A stretch of 55,857 nucleotides of DNA, taken from assembly GCA_024277815.1 (NCBI GenBank), contig JAJRUM010000005.1:1-55857 (forward strand), given 5' to 3'. Made by a program: the position numbers and the translations under genes. The DNA comes from Gammaproteobacteria bacterium. GTDB taxonomy: Bacteria; Pseudomonadota; Gammaproteobacteria; Xanthomonadales; SZUA-36. The notes beneath the pieces are model-generated. The model did not search any database and had not been told where the DNA came from. It saw nothing but the letters and a program-made list of their open reading frames with translations. Position 1 is the stretch's first letter; every line of letters begins with the position of its first letter. This document shows positions 38,955-48,543 of this stretch, piece by piece.

Positions 38955-39581
38955 ATGAAGCATTTAATGCAAGTTGCAGCCACCTTATCCTTGCTGCTCG
39001 CGTTACCCGCCCTCGCAGGTGGTGATGCGGCTGCCGGCCAGGGCAAATCGGCCATATGTGCTGCATGCCATGGCGCTGACGGCAACAGCGTCATACCCAA
39101 CTGGCCCAAAATAGCAGGTCAACATACATCATATCTCGAGCGCCAGCTCGGTTTAATCAAGAGCGGCGCCCGAACAGTACCTGAAATGGCCGGTATTGTC
39201 GTCAGTCTCAGTGATCAGGACATGGCTGACCTTGCCGCTTACTTTTCTTCCCAGGATCGAAGTGCCGGCGTTGCTGATGAACAAACACGCGCCCTTGGCG
39301 AACGCCTCTTCCGGTCCGGCAATACCAAGACTGATGTACCGGCCTGCATGGGCTGCCATGGCCCGGCTGGCGAGGGCAATCCGCTGGCAGTTTATCCCGC
39401 ACTTGCCGGGCAGCATTCTGTTTACACAGAGAAGATGCTGAAAGGCTTCCGCAGCGGTACGACCTGGGGTGAAGAGGACGTCAGCAGTAAAATCATGACG
39501 GACATTACCCTGCGGTTGACGGACAAGGAGATTTCCGCCCTGGCGACTTACATTCAGGGCTTGCGCCTGGTGAGTGAGTAG
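38955..39581 (+). CDS. Dihaem cytochrome c4
   Basis: A periplasmic electron carrier, often a donor to cbb3-type oxidases. A signal peptide (LSLLLALPALAGG) is followed by two haem c sites: CAACH (Cys35, Cys38, His39) and CMGCH (Cys131, Cys134, His135). Methionines after each (TVPEMAG and KIMTDI) are the expected axial ligands. The two halves are internal repeats. GGAGAG precedes the ATG. The order engB-cytochrome c4-dsbA matches pseudomonads. Confidence 0.94.
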   Translation: MKHLMQVAATLSLLLALPALAGGDAAAGQGKSAICAACHGADGNSVIPNWPKIAGQHTSYLERQLGLIKSGARTVPEMAGIVVSLSDQDMADLAAYFSSQDRSAGVADEQTRALGERLFRSGNTKTDVPACMGCHGPAGEGNPLAVYPALAGQHSVYTEKMLKGFRSGTTWGEEDVSSKIMTDITLRLTDKEISALATYIQGLRLVSE

Positions 39582-39648
39582 CTGAAGGGAACAACACGGC
39601 CTGCAAGCGGTCTGTAAACTGAGCCGATACGTTGTGGAGAGATTGAAC

Positions 39649-40305
39649 ATGTTACATAAAATGATTTTTGCTCTGGGTCTGCTGCTTGGCAGCCAACTTG
39701 CCGTTGCACAAGAGGGCAAGTACCAGGAAGGCGTGCACTACACCAGGATTGATCAGGCCGCAGGGGAGTCCGTTTCTGACCAGGTCGAGGTAACGGAGGT
39801 CTTCAGCTACGCCTGCTCACACTGCAATACGTTCGAACCCTACATGCAGAACTGGAAAAAGAGCAAGCCCGACTACATCAAACTGAATCGCCTGCCAGTG
39901 GCTTTTGGCCGCCGTGCCTGGGAACTGATGGCACGCGGATATATGGCAGCCGAAATGATGGGTGTCGCCGAACAAAGCCATGTGCCGATGATGGATGCCA
40001 TCTGGAAAGAGCGGAAACAGTTCCGCAGCCTGGACCAATTGGCTGACTTCTATGCCGGCTTTGGCGTGGATAAAGACGCCTATATCGCTCATTTCAAGTC
40101 CTTTGCCGCTGATAGCCAGATGCGCAAGGGCCAGCGTGATGTTCAGCTTTTTGGTGTCAAGGGTACACCCACGATGGTCGTCAACCGCAAGTACCGTATT
40201 GAGAACAACAAAAACGTCACCAGTTTTGATGCCATGCTGGACGTTGTAAATTACCTGGCGGCAATGGAACACGCCGCAGCCAGTGCCGGAACAACCGCCG
40301 ACTGA
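39649..40305 (+). CDS. dsbA: Thiol:disulfide interchange protein DsbA
   Basis: DsbA oxidises cysteine pairs in exported proteins. ATG at 39649 has GGAGAG 7 nt upstream and yields a signal peptide (MIFALGLLLGSQLAVAQ). The thioredoxin-fold active site is SYACSHCNTFEP, with Cys56 and Cys59 and the dipeptide Ser-His rather than the usual Pro-His. The cis-Pro loop is VKGTPTMVVN. The length is 218 residues. It follows cytochrome c4. Confidence 0.95.
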   Translation: MLHKMIFALGLLLGSQLAVAQEGKYQEGVHYTRIDQAAGESVSDQVEVTEVFSYACSHCNTFEPYMQNWKKSKPDYIKLNRLPVAFGRRAWELMARGYMAAEMMGVAEQSHVPMMDAIWKERKQFRSLDQLADFYAGFGVDKDAYIAHFKSFAADSQMRKGQRDVQLFGVKGTPTMVVNRKYRIENNKNVTSFDAMLDVVNYLAAMEHAAASAGTTAD

Positions 40306-40382
40306 CTCTGCCCGCTCGTGCCGCAAACGTTAAACGGGTATCGGTAGTAGCAACTAAATACCTTCAGTCCCCCTGTGCGTGG

Positions 40383-40410
40383 TTGACTCAGCCGCGCTTT
40401 CGGGTATTCT
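40383..40410 (+). promoter_or_regulatory. Likely sigma-70 promoter of ntrX-trkA-trkH
   Basis: TTGACT (40383-40388) and TATTCT (40405-40410) are 16 bp apart, 31 bp upstream of the ntrX start, in the 136-bp gap after dsbA. Consensus match by eye. Confidence 0.55.
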
Positions 40411-40441
40411 GTTGTTTCCTTACCACACCCGTTGGTGTCCT

Positions 40442-41824
40442 ATGTCACAAACGCAAATCCTGGTCGTTGATGACGAGCCTGATATTCGAGCGCTCGTAAA
40501 GGAAATCCTGGAAGATGAGGGCTATTCGGTTCAGGTCGCAGAAGATGGCAAGAACGCCCGCTTACTCTATGCTCAGCAGAAACCTGACCTGGTCTTACTG
40601 GATATCTGGATGCCGGATATCGATGGTATCTCTTTACTGAAAGAGTGGTCGGTTGCCGGCAAGCCGGAATCCCAGGTGGTCATCATGTCCGGCCATGGAA
40701 CCCTGGAAACTGCCGTCGAGGCCACCCGCCTGGGTGCCTATGATTTTGTACAGAAACCGTTGTCACTGGCCAAACTGCTGGCTACCGTGCGCAAAGCACT
40801 GGAATCCAGGCCACAAGCCGAAACGACCGAATCATCCGTGCAGCATGCACTGCTTGTAGAGCCGCTGGGGACCAGCCCGGCAATGCAATTATTGCGCGAC
40901 CGGGCAAGACAGGCTGCCAGCCATTCTTCGCCAGTGATGATATCCGGCGAGTCCGGCAGCGGCCGCAGAACACTGGCGCACTACATCCACCAGTTATCAG
41001 CGGCCAATGGTGACATGACCATATTTGACCATAGCCAGGCCAACATAGAGGGCTGCCACAACTATCTTCTGGGCTTCATCTCAAATGGTCACGCCGTCAG
41101 CGGCCTGTTAGACCAGGCAGCCGGCGCTACCCTGTTTATCCCCAATTTGCCAAAACTGCCTGCTGACACCCAGGAACTGCTGAACAACCTGCTTGAATCC
41201 CAGGGGTTCACACCTGCGGGCGGCAGTAGCAGAAAACCCCTTGCCTGCAGAATTATCTGCAGTGCTCCCGAAGACCTGGAACAGGCGGTCAAGCGTGGAC
41301 AATTACTCAACCCACTGTATTTCCGTCTGAATGTCCTGCCCCTGAAAATTCCTGCCTTGCGCGATCGCCCCGAGGACATCCCGGAGTTGGTAAGGCATTT
41401 CTCAGACTGGTTTCCAAACCAGGAGAACCTGCCCTATCGGCAATTTTCCGTGTCCGTCCAGAACCGCATGCGCAACCACCACTGGCCCGGTAATGTACGC
41501 GAATTGCGCAATCTGATTCAGCGATTACTGGTGCTTGGCGGTGAAGGCGAGGTTTCGATGCAGGAGATAGAAGATGCGCTCAGCCAGAGTGCCGCCAGCA
41601 TGGAGTCCGATGGCAATAGCCGCGAAACTTTGTTTGATCTGCCTTTACGTGAAGCCCGGGAGCAATTTGAAAGGGACTATTTAATCTACCAATTGAGAAA
41701 GGCTGGCGGCAGTGTCGGTAAGCTTTCCGAATCAGTTGAGATGGAAAGAACCCACCTGTACCGGAAATTGCGTTCGCTGGGCATCGACCCCAAATCCGTG
41801 GCAAAAGGCAATGGCAAAACGTGA
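40442..41824 (+). CDS. ntrX: NtrX-like response regulator with degenerate AAA+ domain
   Basis: The N-terminal receiver is intact, with phospho-acceptor Asp54 in LVLLDIWMPD and Lys105 in FVQKP. The C-terminal Fis-type helix-turn-helix (VGKLSESVEMERTHLYRKL) is typical of NtrX. The central sigma-54-activator-type domain is altered: Walker A reads GESGSGRR (residues 169-176, Lys replaced by Arg), Walker B reads GATLFIPNL (Asp-Glu replaced by Pro-Asn), and the GAFTGA loop is missing. It should therefore not hydrolyse ATP or activate sigma-54, and may act as a phosphorylation-controlled DNA-binding protein. It overlaps trkA by 4 bp. Its likely kinase NtrY is at 18413-20620. Confidence 0.88.
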   Translation: MSQTQILVVDDEPDIRALVKEILEDEGYSVQVAEDGKNARLLYAQQKPDLVLLDIWMPDIDGISLLKEWSVAGKPESQVVIMSGHGTLETAVEATRLGAYDFVQKPLSLAKLLATVRKALESRPQAETTESSVQHALLVEPLGTSPAMQLLRDRARQAASHSSPVMISGESGSGRRTLAHYIHQLSAANGDMTIFDHSQANIEGCHNYLLGFISNGHAVSGLLDQAAGATLFIPNLPKLPADTQELLNNLLESQGFTPAGGSSRKPLACRIICSAPEDLEQAVKRGQLLNPLYFRLNVLPLKIPALRDRPEDIPELVRHFSDWFPNQENLPYRQFSVSVQNRMRNHHWPGNVRELRNLIQRLLVLGGEGEVSMQEIEDALSQSAASMESDGNSRETLFDLPLREAREQFERDYLIYQLRKAGGSVGKLSESVEMERTHLYRKLRSLGIDPKSVAKGNGKT

Positions 41825-43197
41825 ATATCGTAATTCTTGGTGCGGGTCAGGTGGGCTCAACAGTGGCCAGCGCACTGGTCCATGAAGACAATGACATAAC
41901 CATCATTGATAAAAACCCGCAGCGACTCAAACAGCTCCAGGACCAAATGGATATTCGCTGTGTGCTGGGCCACGCCTCCCACCCGAAAGTACTTGAGCGG
42001 GCTGGCATTGAAGACGCCGACCTGGTGATAGCGCTGACTAACTCTGACGAGACCAACATGATCTCGTGCCAGATCGCCTACACGCTCTACAATGTACCCA
42101 CCCGTGTGGCACGCGTGCGCTCGACCGAATATACCGAACGCCCGGAATTGTTTCACCGCGAGCACTCTCCCATCGATGTGCTGATCAGCCCGGAGTTGCT
42201 GTTAACACAGTACATCAGCCGCCTGATCGAATACCCGGGTGCCTTACAGGTTATGGATTTTGCCGGCGGGCGGGCACAGATGGTTGCCACGGAAGCGGAA
42301 GCCGGTGGCCTGTTAGTCGGGCAGAAACTATATACCCTCAAGCACCATATGCCGGCGAGATCGGATGCCCGTGTGGCTGCGATCTATCGCGGTGGGCAGT
42401 TGGTATTACCGGACGGAAACACGGTTATTGAAGAGAATGACCTGGTGTTTTTTCTCGCCGCCAAGCGGCACATCCGTACCGTGATGAAGGAACTCCGACC
42501 CCAGGATCGCCCGGTGCGACGGGTCATTCTTGCAGGCGGTGGTAATATCGGCAAAAACCTTGCACGACGCCTTGAACGTGACCACCACGTCAAGATCATT
42601 GAAAGGGACCCTGAAAGAGCAGAGGCCATCGCTGAGGAACTGTCCAAGACCATTGTGCTGGTGGGTGACTGCGCTGATGAGAACCTGCTCCGGGAAGAGG
42701 CCATTGAGAATACCGATGTCTACTGTGTCCTGACCAATGACGATGAAGCCAATATCATGTCTTCCCTGCTGGCCAAGCGCATGGGTGCAAAAAAGGTGAT
42801 CGCCATCATCAACCGGCCATCCTATGTGGACCTGATGGAGTCCGGCACCATCGACATTGCCGTGTCTCCACAGTTGGTCACGATCGGCTCGTTGCTGACC
42901 CATATTCGCCGCGGCAACATGGTGCGGGTGCACCCGCTGCGGCGCGGCGCAGCAGAAGCTATCGAAGCTGTCGCACTCGGCGACCGCCGTAACTCGAAGG
43001 TCGTTGGCCGCGCGGTCGAGGAACTGGATCTGCCAACCGGCACGACCATCAGTGCCATCGTCCGTAACGAAGATGTCATCATCGCCCACCACGATACCGT
43101 TATTGAAGAGCACGACCATGTACTGCTGTTCGTATCCGACAAGAAGCAAATTCATGCGGTAGAACGACTGTTCCAGGTCAGCGCTACATTTGTTTGA
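41821..43197 (+). CDS. trkA: Trk potassium uptake regulatory subunit TrkA
   Basis: TrkA is the cytoplasmic NAD-binding subunit that gates TrkH. The 458-residue protein is two tandem RCK halves: the first begins NIVILGAGQVGSTVASALV, the second has VILAGGGNIGKNLARRLE near residue 240. Each is followed by a TrkA-C domain (GAEAGG-type loop, and EELDLPTGTTISAIVRNEDV). The start is GTG, within the GTGA overlap with the ntrX stop. Directly followed by trkH. Confidence 0.97.
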   Translation: MNIVILGAGQVGSTVASALVHEDNDITIIDKNPQRLKQLQDQMDIRCVLGHASHPKVLERAGIEDADLVIALTNSDETNMISCQIAYTLYNVPTRVARVRSTEYTERPELFHREHSPIDVLISPELLLTQYISRLIEYPGALQVMDFAGGRAQMVATEAEAGGLLVGQKLYTLKHHMPARSDARVAAIYRGGQLVLPDGNTVIEENDLVFFLAAKRHIRTVMKELRPQDRPVRRVILAGGGNIGKNLARRLERDHHVKIIERDPERAEAIAEELSKTIVLVGDCADENLLREEAIENTDVYCVLTNDDEANIMSSLLAKRMGAKKVIAIINRPSYVDLMESGTIDIAVSPQLVTIGSLLTHIRRGNMVRVHPLRRGAAEAIEAVALGDRRNSKVVGRAVEELDLPTGTTISAIVRNEDVIIAHHDTVIEEHDHVLLFVSDKKQIHAVERLFQVSATFV

Positions 43198-43212
43198 TAT
43201 GCAGGCTGGCCG

Positions 43213-44664
43213 GTGAAAAACTCGAGCGTGCAGAAGATCGTGGGTTTCCTGATTGCGGGTGCGAGCCTGATGATGTTCCCACCGGCCCTGGTCTCCTGGT
43301 GGTATCAGGATGGTACTGCGGATATTTTTCTGCTCAGTGCAGCAATCCTTTTTGCTTTAGGCATGGCGATATTTCTGCCAGTGCGCCATATCCACCAGGA
43401 GTTGCGGTTACGCGATGGTTTTTTGATCGTTGCAGCGTGTTGGCTGGCACTGGCACTGGTGGGCGCCTTGCCGTTCCTGTTGCTGCCATGGCCGGAAATT
43501 TCCTATGTGGACGCAGTGTTTGAATCCATGTCGGGGCTGACAACAACCGGTGCCACAATACTGACAAATATCGACAATATGCCACGCGGTATCTTGTATT
43601 ACCGCCAACAATTGCAATGGCTGGGTGGCCTGGGAATCGTCGTTCTGGCAGTCGCAATCCTGCCCATGCTGCGTATCGGTGGCATGCAACTTTACCGTGC
43701 GGAAACCCCGGGACCATTGAAGGACAGCAAGCTGACGCCCCGCATCACTGAAACAGCCAAGGCACTGTGGCTGATTTACCTGGGAATTACCGTTTTATGT
43801 GCACTGGCTTACTGGCTGGGAGGCATGTCGATGTTCGATGCCATCGGGCACGCTTTCAGCACGGTGGCCATTGGCGGGATGTCAACACACGATGCCGGTT
43901 TTGCCTGGTTTGACAGTCCGGCACTGGAAGCGTTAGCAACCATTTTTATGGTGGTTGCCGGTATTAACTTTGCTATCCATTTCACCTCCTGGAAGCGAGC
44001 CAGCGCGCAACCATATTTCCAGGATCCCGAACTCAAGGTCTATGCATCTTTACTGCTGGCCTTTACGATCCTTGTAACTATTGCGCTTTACCTGAACGGC
44101 ACCTACGAAACACTTGCCGAGGCCGCGCGCTATGCAAGTTTCCAGGTTGTGTCGGTCATGACCACCACCGGATTTAGTACCGCAGATTTCTCGATCTGGC
44201 CAGGCTTCATTCCCATCATGCTGATATGTATCGCTTTTATCGGCGGTTGCGCGGGCAGCACCTGCGGCGGAATGAAAGTGATCCGCGTGATGCTGCTATA
44301 CCGCCAGGCCATTCGGGAAATACAACGCCTGATTCATCCGAGCGCCGTTATTCCGGTAAAAATTGGTGGCCGTAAAACATCGGCAACTGTCATGGATGCC
44401 GTCTGGGGATTTTTCTTTTTATACGTTGCCAGCTTCGTAATGATTACTATCGCACTCAATGGTGTTGGCGTTGACCCGGTGACCGCCTACGCAGCAGCGG
44501 CAGCCTGTATCACCAACCTTGGTCCGGGCCTGGGTGATGTCAGCGCCAACTATGCCAGCCTCAACTCAACCGCGAAAATTATTTTGAGCTTTGCCATGTT
44601 GATGGGGCGGTTGGAAATTTTTACCCTGCTGGTGCTGTTTTCACCGGCCTTCTGGCGCGATTAA
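43213..44664 (+). CDS. trkH: Trk potassium transporter membrane subunit TrkH
   Basis: The pore subunit of the Trk potassium system has 483 residues and four pore loops: SGLTTTGATILTN, FSTVAIGGMSTHDAGF, MTTTGFSTADF and TNLGPGLGDVS, each with the selectivity-filter glycine. The start is a GTG 15 bp after the trkA stop. Cotranscription of ntrX with trkA-trkH suggests a link between the regulator and potassium uptake or is simply inherited gene order. Confidence 0.97.
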   Translation: MKNSSVQKIVGFLIAGASLMMFPPALVSWWYQDGTADIFLLSAAILFALGMAIFLPVRHIHQELRLRDGFLIVAACWLALALVGALPFLLLPWPEISYVDAVFESMSGLTTTGATILTNIDNMPRGILYYRQQLQWLGGLGIVVLAVAILPMLRIGGMQLYRAETPGPLKDSKLTPRITETAKALWLIYLGITVLCALAYWLGGMSMFDAIGHAFSTVAIGGMSTHDAGFAWFDSPALEALATIFMVVAGINFAIHFTSWKRASAQPYFQDPELKVYASLLLAFTILVTIALYLNGTYETLAEAARYASFQVVSVMTTTGFSTADFSIWPGFIPIMLICIAFIGGCAGSTCGGMKVIRVMLLYRQAIREIQRLIHPSAVIPVKIGGRKTSATVMDAVWGFFFLYVASFVMITIALNGVGVDPVTAYAAAAACITNLGPGLGDVSANYASLNSTAKIILSFAMLMGRLEIFTLLVLFSPAFWRD

Positions 44665-44695
44665 CTTTATTCTCCGCTGACCCCGCCCACCGGGC

Positions 44696-45586
44696 TCAGT
44701 CCCGGGACGGTTTGTAGAAAGACTGCTCCCCTTCCGGTCGGTTTCTGAAACGCTTGTAGGCCCACAGATTTTGCGCACTATCTACCTCGATACATTGCTC
44801 TATCCCCCGGTTTACAGCAGTCAGGGCTGCACGCATATCGCCGCTGTATATCGATTCATCCGCCTCGAATAAATGCACGCGGTAACGACCACCCTTGCGC
44901 CTTTCACAGGTTCCGAACAGCACGGGCGCACCGGTACGCCTGGCCATACGTGGCAACAGCACACCGGTCATTGTCTCGATACCGTAAAATGGTGCAAACT
45001 GCCCATCACCCAGGGTCGGTTCCTGGTCTGGCACCAACGCCACGGTTTTACCCAATTTGAGAAACCTGAACATGGTGCGCAAACCCGTACTGTTGGCGGG
45101 TACCAGCACACCACCGCCGCGCCGGCGTTTTTCCAGCAACATTTCTTCAACATCCGGGTGTCTCCCGGGCTTGTACAAAATTGCGCCGTTCAGGTATTGC
45201 TGCATATACAGGCCCAGCAACTCCCAGGCCCCGCAGTGCACACCGGCCAGTATGATGCCAGTACCCTTTTCAAGCGCCTTGGTGTAGATATCCATTCCCA
45301 GGGGCTCATCGAAATATCTGAGCACCTTCTCCAGGGGCCAGTGCCATAACATGCCAGCTTCGAGCACACCCCGAACATAGTGGGTCATGCTGTCCCGGGC
45401 AAGCTTGTCGCGCGCACCCGAATCAAGGCCTGGATACACTGCGCGCAGGTTCTGGCGGGTCACACGCCGTTTACGCGGTGACAGGTACCAGAGAATGCCT
45501 GCGATGGGTGACGCAATAAATTCAGCGACAGGTGGCGTAATCCAGCTGAAAAGGCGCATCACCACGCGTATGACCAGCATCTTCAC
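44696..45586 (-). CDS. LpxL/HtrB-family lipid A acyltransferase
   Basis: The 296-residue inner-membrane protein has an N-terminal hydrophobic anchor and the LPLAT catalytic motif GVHCGAWELLG (His-x4-Glu, as in the lauroyl transferases). It then has ILYKPGRHPDVEEML and ALVPDQEPTLGDGQFAPFYG, typical of late acyltransferases. It adds a secondary acyl chain to Kdo2-lipid A on the cytoplasmic side. Whether it is LpxL or LpxM cannot be decided. Divergent from dtd. Confidence 0.9.
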   Translation of the reverse strand: MKMLVIRVVMRLFSWITPPVAEFIASPIAGILWYLSPRKRRVTRQNLRAVYPGLDSGARDKLARDSMTHYVRGVLEAGMLWHWPLEKVLRYFDEPLGMDIYTKALEKGTGIILAGVHCGAWELLGLYMQQYLNGAILYKPGRHPDVEEMLLEKRRRGGGVLVPANSTGLRTMFRFLKLGKTVALVPDQEPTLGDGQFAPFYGIETMTGVLLPRMARRTGAPVLFGTCERRKGGRYRVHLFEADESIYSGDMRAALTAVNRGIEQCIEVDSAQNLWAYKRFRNRPEGEQSFYKPSRD

Positions 45587-45659
45587 CGCCTGTCTTTCCT
45601 TGTCATGGTGGTGGCCAGCAGCCTGTTAGAATGGGTTTTACCCGGAAATTGGTGTTGAA

Positions 45660-46133
45660 ATGATCGCATTGCTGCAAAGAGTATCGGAAGCCAGTGTGCT
45701 TGTTAATGAAAATTCTCCATCAACCCCGGGAAAGGGAGAAATCACCGGTCAGATTGGAGCCGGAATCCTTGCGCTTGTCGCCATCGAAAAGGGTGACACT
45801 ACGGCCCAGGCCGACCGACTGCTGCAACGCATACTCGCGTACAGAATCTTTGCCGATGAGAACGACCGCATGAATTTGAACCTGCTGCAGGTCAATGGTG
45901 AATTGCTGCTGGTTTCGCAATTTACTTTGGCAGCTGACACCAATAGCGGTAACCGCCCAAGCTTTGCGCCAGCAGCGGATCCGCCGGAAGGCCGGCGACT
46001 GTTTGACTACCTTCTCGAATCTGCCCGTCAACAACTGGGCAAAGTCGCAACTGGGCGCTTTGGTGCAATGATGCAGGTCAGCCTGATCAACGACGGGCCG
46101 GTAACTTTCCACTTGCGGGTGCCACCTTCCTGA
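45660..46133 (+). CDS. dtd: D-aminoacyl-tRNA deacylase
   Basis: Dtd removes D-amino acids and glycine mischarged on tRNA. The cross-subunit motifs are present: [13 protein letters not shown] with the Ser-Gln, and NDGPVTF with the Gly-cisPro region. The protein has 157 residues, about ten more than the usual 145. The extra residues form a loop [16 protein letters not shown] after the first strand. It is convergent with ntrC, 7 bp apart. Confidence 0.95.
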   Translation: MIALLQRVSEASVLVNENSPSTPGKGEITGQIGAGILALVAIEKGDTTAQADRLLQRILAYRIFADENDRMNLNLLQVNGELLLVSQFTLAADTNSGNRPSFAPAADPPEGRRLFDYLLESARQQLGKVATGRFGAMMQVSLINDGPVTFHLRVPPS

Positions 46134-46140
46134 ACCGGAG

Positions 46141-47532
46141 TCACTCCTGTTCAAACTCCTTCAGTTTGCGGCTTAGTGTATTGCGGCCAAGTCCCAGTAA
46201 ACGTGCCGCTTCGACACGTTTTCCACCGGTAAAATCAAGTGCACAATCCAGTATTGTCTTTTCCAGCTTGCTACGCGCTTCAGCCATAACATCCAGTTGC
46301 CCACGTGTGAGCTCAGCCCGGGTCCAGCGGCGCAGCCCTTCTGACCAACAACCATCCACCTCATTGCCCGGGTCTGCCTCACTGAGACTGGCAGGCAGAT
46401 CCTCCGGCAGTATTTGCTCACCCGGAGCCATTACGCATAGTTGCTGGCACAGGTTCTGCAGTTGACGAACATTACCGGGCCAGGCCTTTTTTTGCATAGC
46501 CTGGATGGTTTCCGTTGAAAGATACTTTTCTTCCAGCCCCAGGTCGGTGGCTGCCTGGTGCAGGAAGTGACGTGCCAATAGCGGAATATCATCAACGCGC
46601 TGGCGCAACGGCGGCAGCTGAATGGTAATGACGTTAAGGCGGTGATAGAGATCCTCCCTGAAGCTCCCTTCCGCAATTCTGGCTTTCAAATCCTGATGGG
46701 TTGCCGTAATGACCCGCACATCCGCCCTCAGCAGGTCACGCCCGCCCACCCGGTAATAATCACCCTCGGCCAGTACGCGCAACAACCGGGTCTGCAAGGC
46801 CAGTGGCATATCACCAATCTCATCCAGGAACAAAGTGCCCCCGGCGGCCTCTTCAAAGCGGCCCGGACGCCGTGCATGGGCGCCGGTAAACGAGCCACGC
46901 TCGTGGCCAAACAATTCTGACTCCAGCAACTCTGCCGGGATAGCGGCCGTGTTGATCGCAACAAAAGGCCCGTGGGCCCGTGGGCTGTGTTGATGCAATG
47001 CTCGCGCAACCACTTCCTTACCGACACCGGTTTCGCCGGTTATCAAAACGCTGATACTGGTACGCGACAAGCGGCCGATAGTACGGAAAACCTCCTGCAT
47101 GGCAGCAGATTCACCGATCATCTGTCTTGATTCAACGACTTCCTCAGCCACCGGTGTACTTTTTGAACCTGCCGCTGCACGTGCGACCACGGACAATACA
47201 TTGTCAAGGTCGAACGGCTTGGAGAGGTAGTCAAACACACCTGACTGGAACGCAGTAACCGCCTGGTCCAGGTCAGAGAATGCTGTCATCGCAATCACGG
47301 GAACTTCGATATCATCATCTTTCAGCGCCTTGAGCACACCCAGACCATCGTCATCCGGCAGGCGAATATCCGTCAGTATTACTTCGGGCTGACCACTCGC
47401 CAGCGCCTCGCGAATGGCGGCAGCCGTATCAAAGCTCCTGGTTTTGTAACCCGCACGGCTCAGTGCCCTTTCCAGAACAAAACGAATAGCTTCATCATCA
47501 TCGCATATCCAGACTGTGACGGGCCTAACCAT
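46141..47532 (-). CDS. ntrC: Nitrogen regulator NtrC (NR-I)
   Basis: This sigma-54-dependent activator drives glnA and other nitrogen-limitation genes. The receiver has Asp55 in VILTDIRLPD. The AAA+ domain is complete: Walker A GETGVGKE (166-173), the sigma-54-contact loop as GSFTGA (213-218, Ser for Ala), Walker B GGTLFLDEIG, and the Arg-finger region REDLYHRLNVI. A Fis-type HTH (RVEAARLLGLGRNTLSRKL) ends it. The length is 463 residues. It overlaps ntrB by 8 bp. Its complete ATPase contrasts with the NtrX-like protein at 40442. Confidence 0.97.
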   Translation of the reverse strand: MVRPVTVWICDDDEAIRFVLERALSRAGYKTRSFDTAAAIREALASGQPEVILTDIRLPDDDGLGVLKALKDDDIEVPVIAMTAFSDLDQAVTAFQSGVFDYLSKPFDLDNVLSVVARAAAGSKSTPVAEEVVESRQMIGESAAMQEVFRTIGRLSRTSISVLITGETGVGKEVVARALHQHSPRAHGPFVAINTAAIPAELLESELFGHERGSFTGAHARRPGRFEEAAGGTLFLDEIGDMPLALQTRLLRVLAEGDYYRVGGRDLLRADVRVITATHQDLKARIAEGSFREDLYHRLNVITIQLPPLRQRVDDIPLLARHFLHQAATDLGLEEKYLSTETIQAMQKKAWPGNVRQLQNLCQQLCVMAPGEQILPEDLPASLSEADPGNEVDGCWSEGLRRWTRAELTRGQLDVMAEARSKLEKTILDCALDFTGGKRVEAARLLGLGRNTLSRKLKEFEQE

Positions 47533-48523
47533 GATTTCTTTCCAACGGTAGTTTCAATGTGAATCGGCTGCCCGGTTCCAATGGTTCATAAGTCAGCAAC
47601 CCACCGTGTGCGGCAGCTATTTGCTGGGCCAATGCCAGTCCCAGCCCGGTACCATCGCGGCGGCTTGTTACCATCGGCATGAAAAGCAGGCTTCTTAACG
47701 ATTCCGGTACGCCGCAGCCGTTGTCTTCAATGTCCAGCCGCACAACACTGTTGATACCCGGTTGCAACAGGGCGCTGTCATGTTCAACCCGGCTGCGCAG
47801 CGTGACCTCCGTTGCACCCGCCTGGTACGCATTACGTGCCAGATTCAAGAATAATTGTCGCAAAGCGGTTGCATCGGCATTCATGTCCGGAATACTTGGG
47901 TCATAGTCATGAATAATTTTCACGCTCTGCGCTGATTCAACATTCAGCAAATCGGCGGTTTCACCCAGCACCCAATGCACATCCACCGGGCTGAATTCCA
48001 GTTCGGGCTGACCAAATCGCTGTAGCAATTCATCCACGCGATCAACTTCACGCATGATCAGCTCAGCCAGCGTGCCCAGTTCACCACCATTGAGTTCTGC
48101 TGCCATCATTTGCGCCGCACCCCGGATGCCGCCCAGCGGGTTGCGAATTTCATGGCCAAGGTTCCTCCGTAACAACCCCATCATGCCGGTCTGTACTTCA
48201 CGTTGCCGTAACTTGTTTTGCTGTTGTTGCCATTCCAGGTTGAAAAACTCCAGCAGTAAATGCTGGTCCGGCATGGCTGATATATTGCAGTCATACCATC
48301 CATCTGCAAGCTGGCACTCAAACAGATGGCGGTTGCGGCGGTCATCAGCGGTTGCGGCGACTGCTTCGCGCAACGAGACTGGAATCCTGTCCAGTTGCTG
48401 AAAGTTGCTGCCTATAACCCGCTGCCTGCCGGTGTCAAAACAAATCTCTGCCGCTGCATTCATGGTTCTTACACAACCATGAGGATCGAGCTCAACTACC
48501 GCAGTGGATAACGCTTCAAGCAT
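47525..48523 (-). CDS. ntrB: Nitrogen sensor kinase NtrB (NR-II)
   Basis: This cytoplasmic histidine kinase/phosphatase is controlled by PII and phosphorylates NtrC. A PAS-like N-terminus begins MLEALSTAVVELDPHG, followed by the H-box LRRNLGHEIRNPLGGIRGAA (His124) and the ATPase domain with DIEDNGCGVP and DGTGLGLALAQQIAAAHGG. The length of 332 residues is slightly short of the usual 350-360. The frame is open upstream into the DUF4124 gene with no better start visible. Start is 20 bp after the DUF4124 stop. Confidence 0.95.
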   Translation of the reverse strand: MLEALSTAVVELDPHGCVRTMNAAAEICFDTGRQRVIGSNFQQLDRIPVSLREAVAATADDRRNRHLFECQLADGWYDCNISAMPDQHLLLEFFNLEWQQQQNKLRQREVQTGMMGLLRRNLGHEIRNPLGGIRGAAQMMAAELNGGELGTLAELIMREVDRVDELLQRFGQPELEFSPVDVHWVLGETADLLNVESAQSVKIIHDYDPSIPDMNADATALRQLFLNLARNAYQAGATEVTLRSRVEHDSALLQPGINSVVRLDIEDNGCGVPESLRSLLFMPMVTSRRDGTGLGLALAQQIAAAHGGLLTYEPLEPGSRFTLKLPLERNHG

Positions 48524-48543
48524 GGCAGCACGCTGAAATACCC

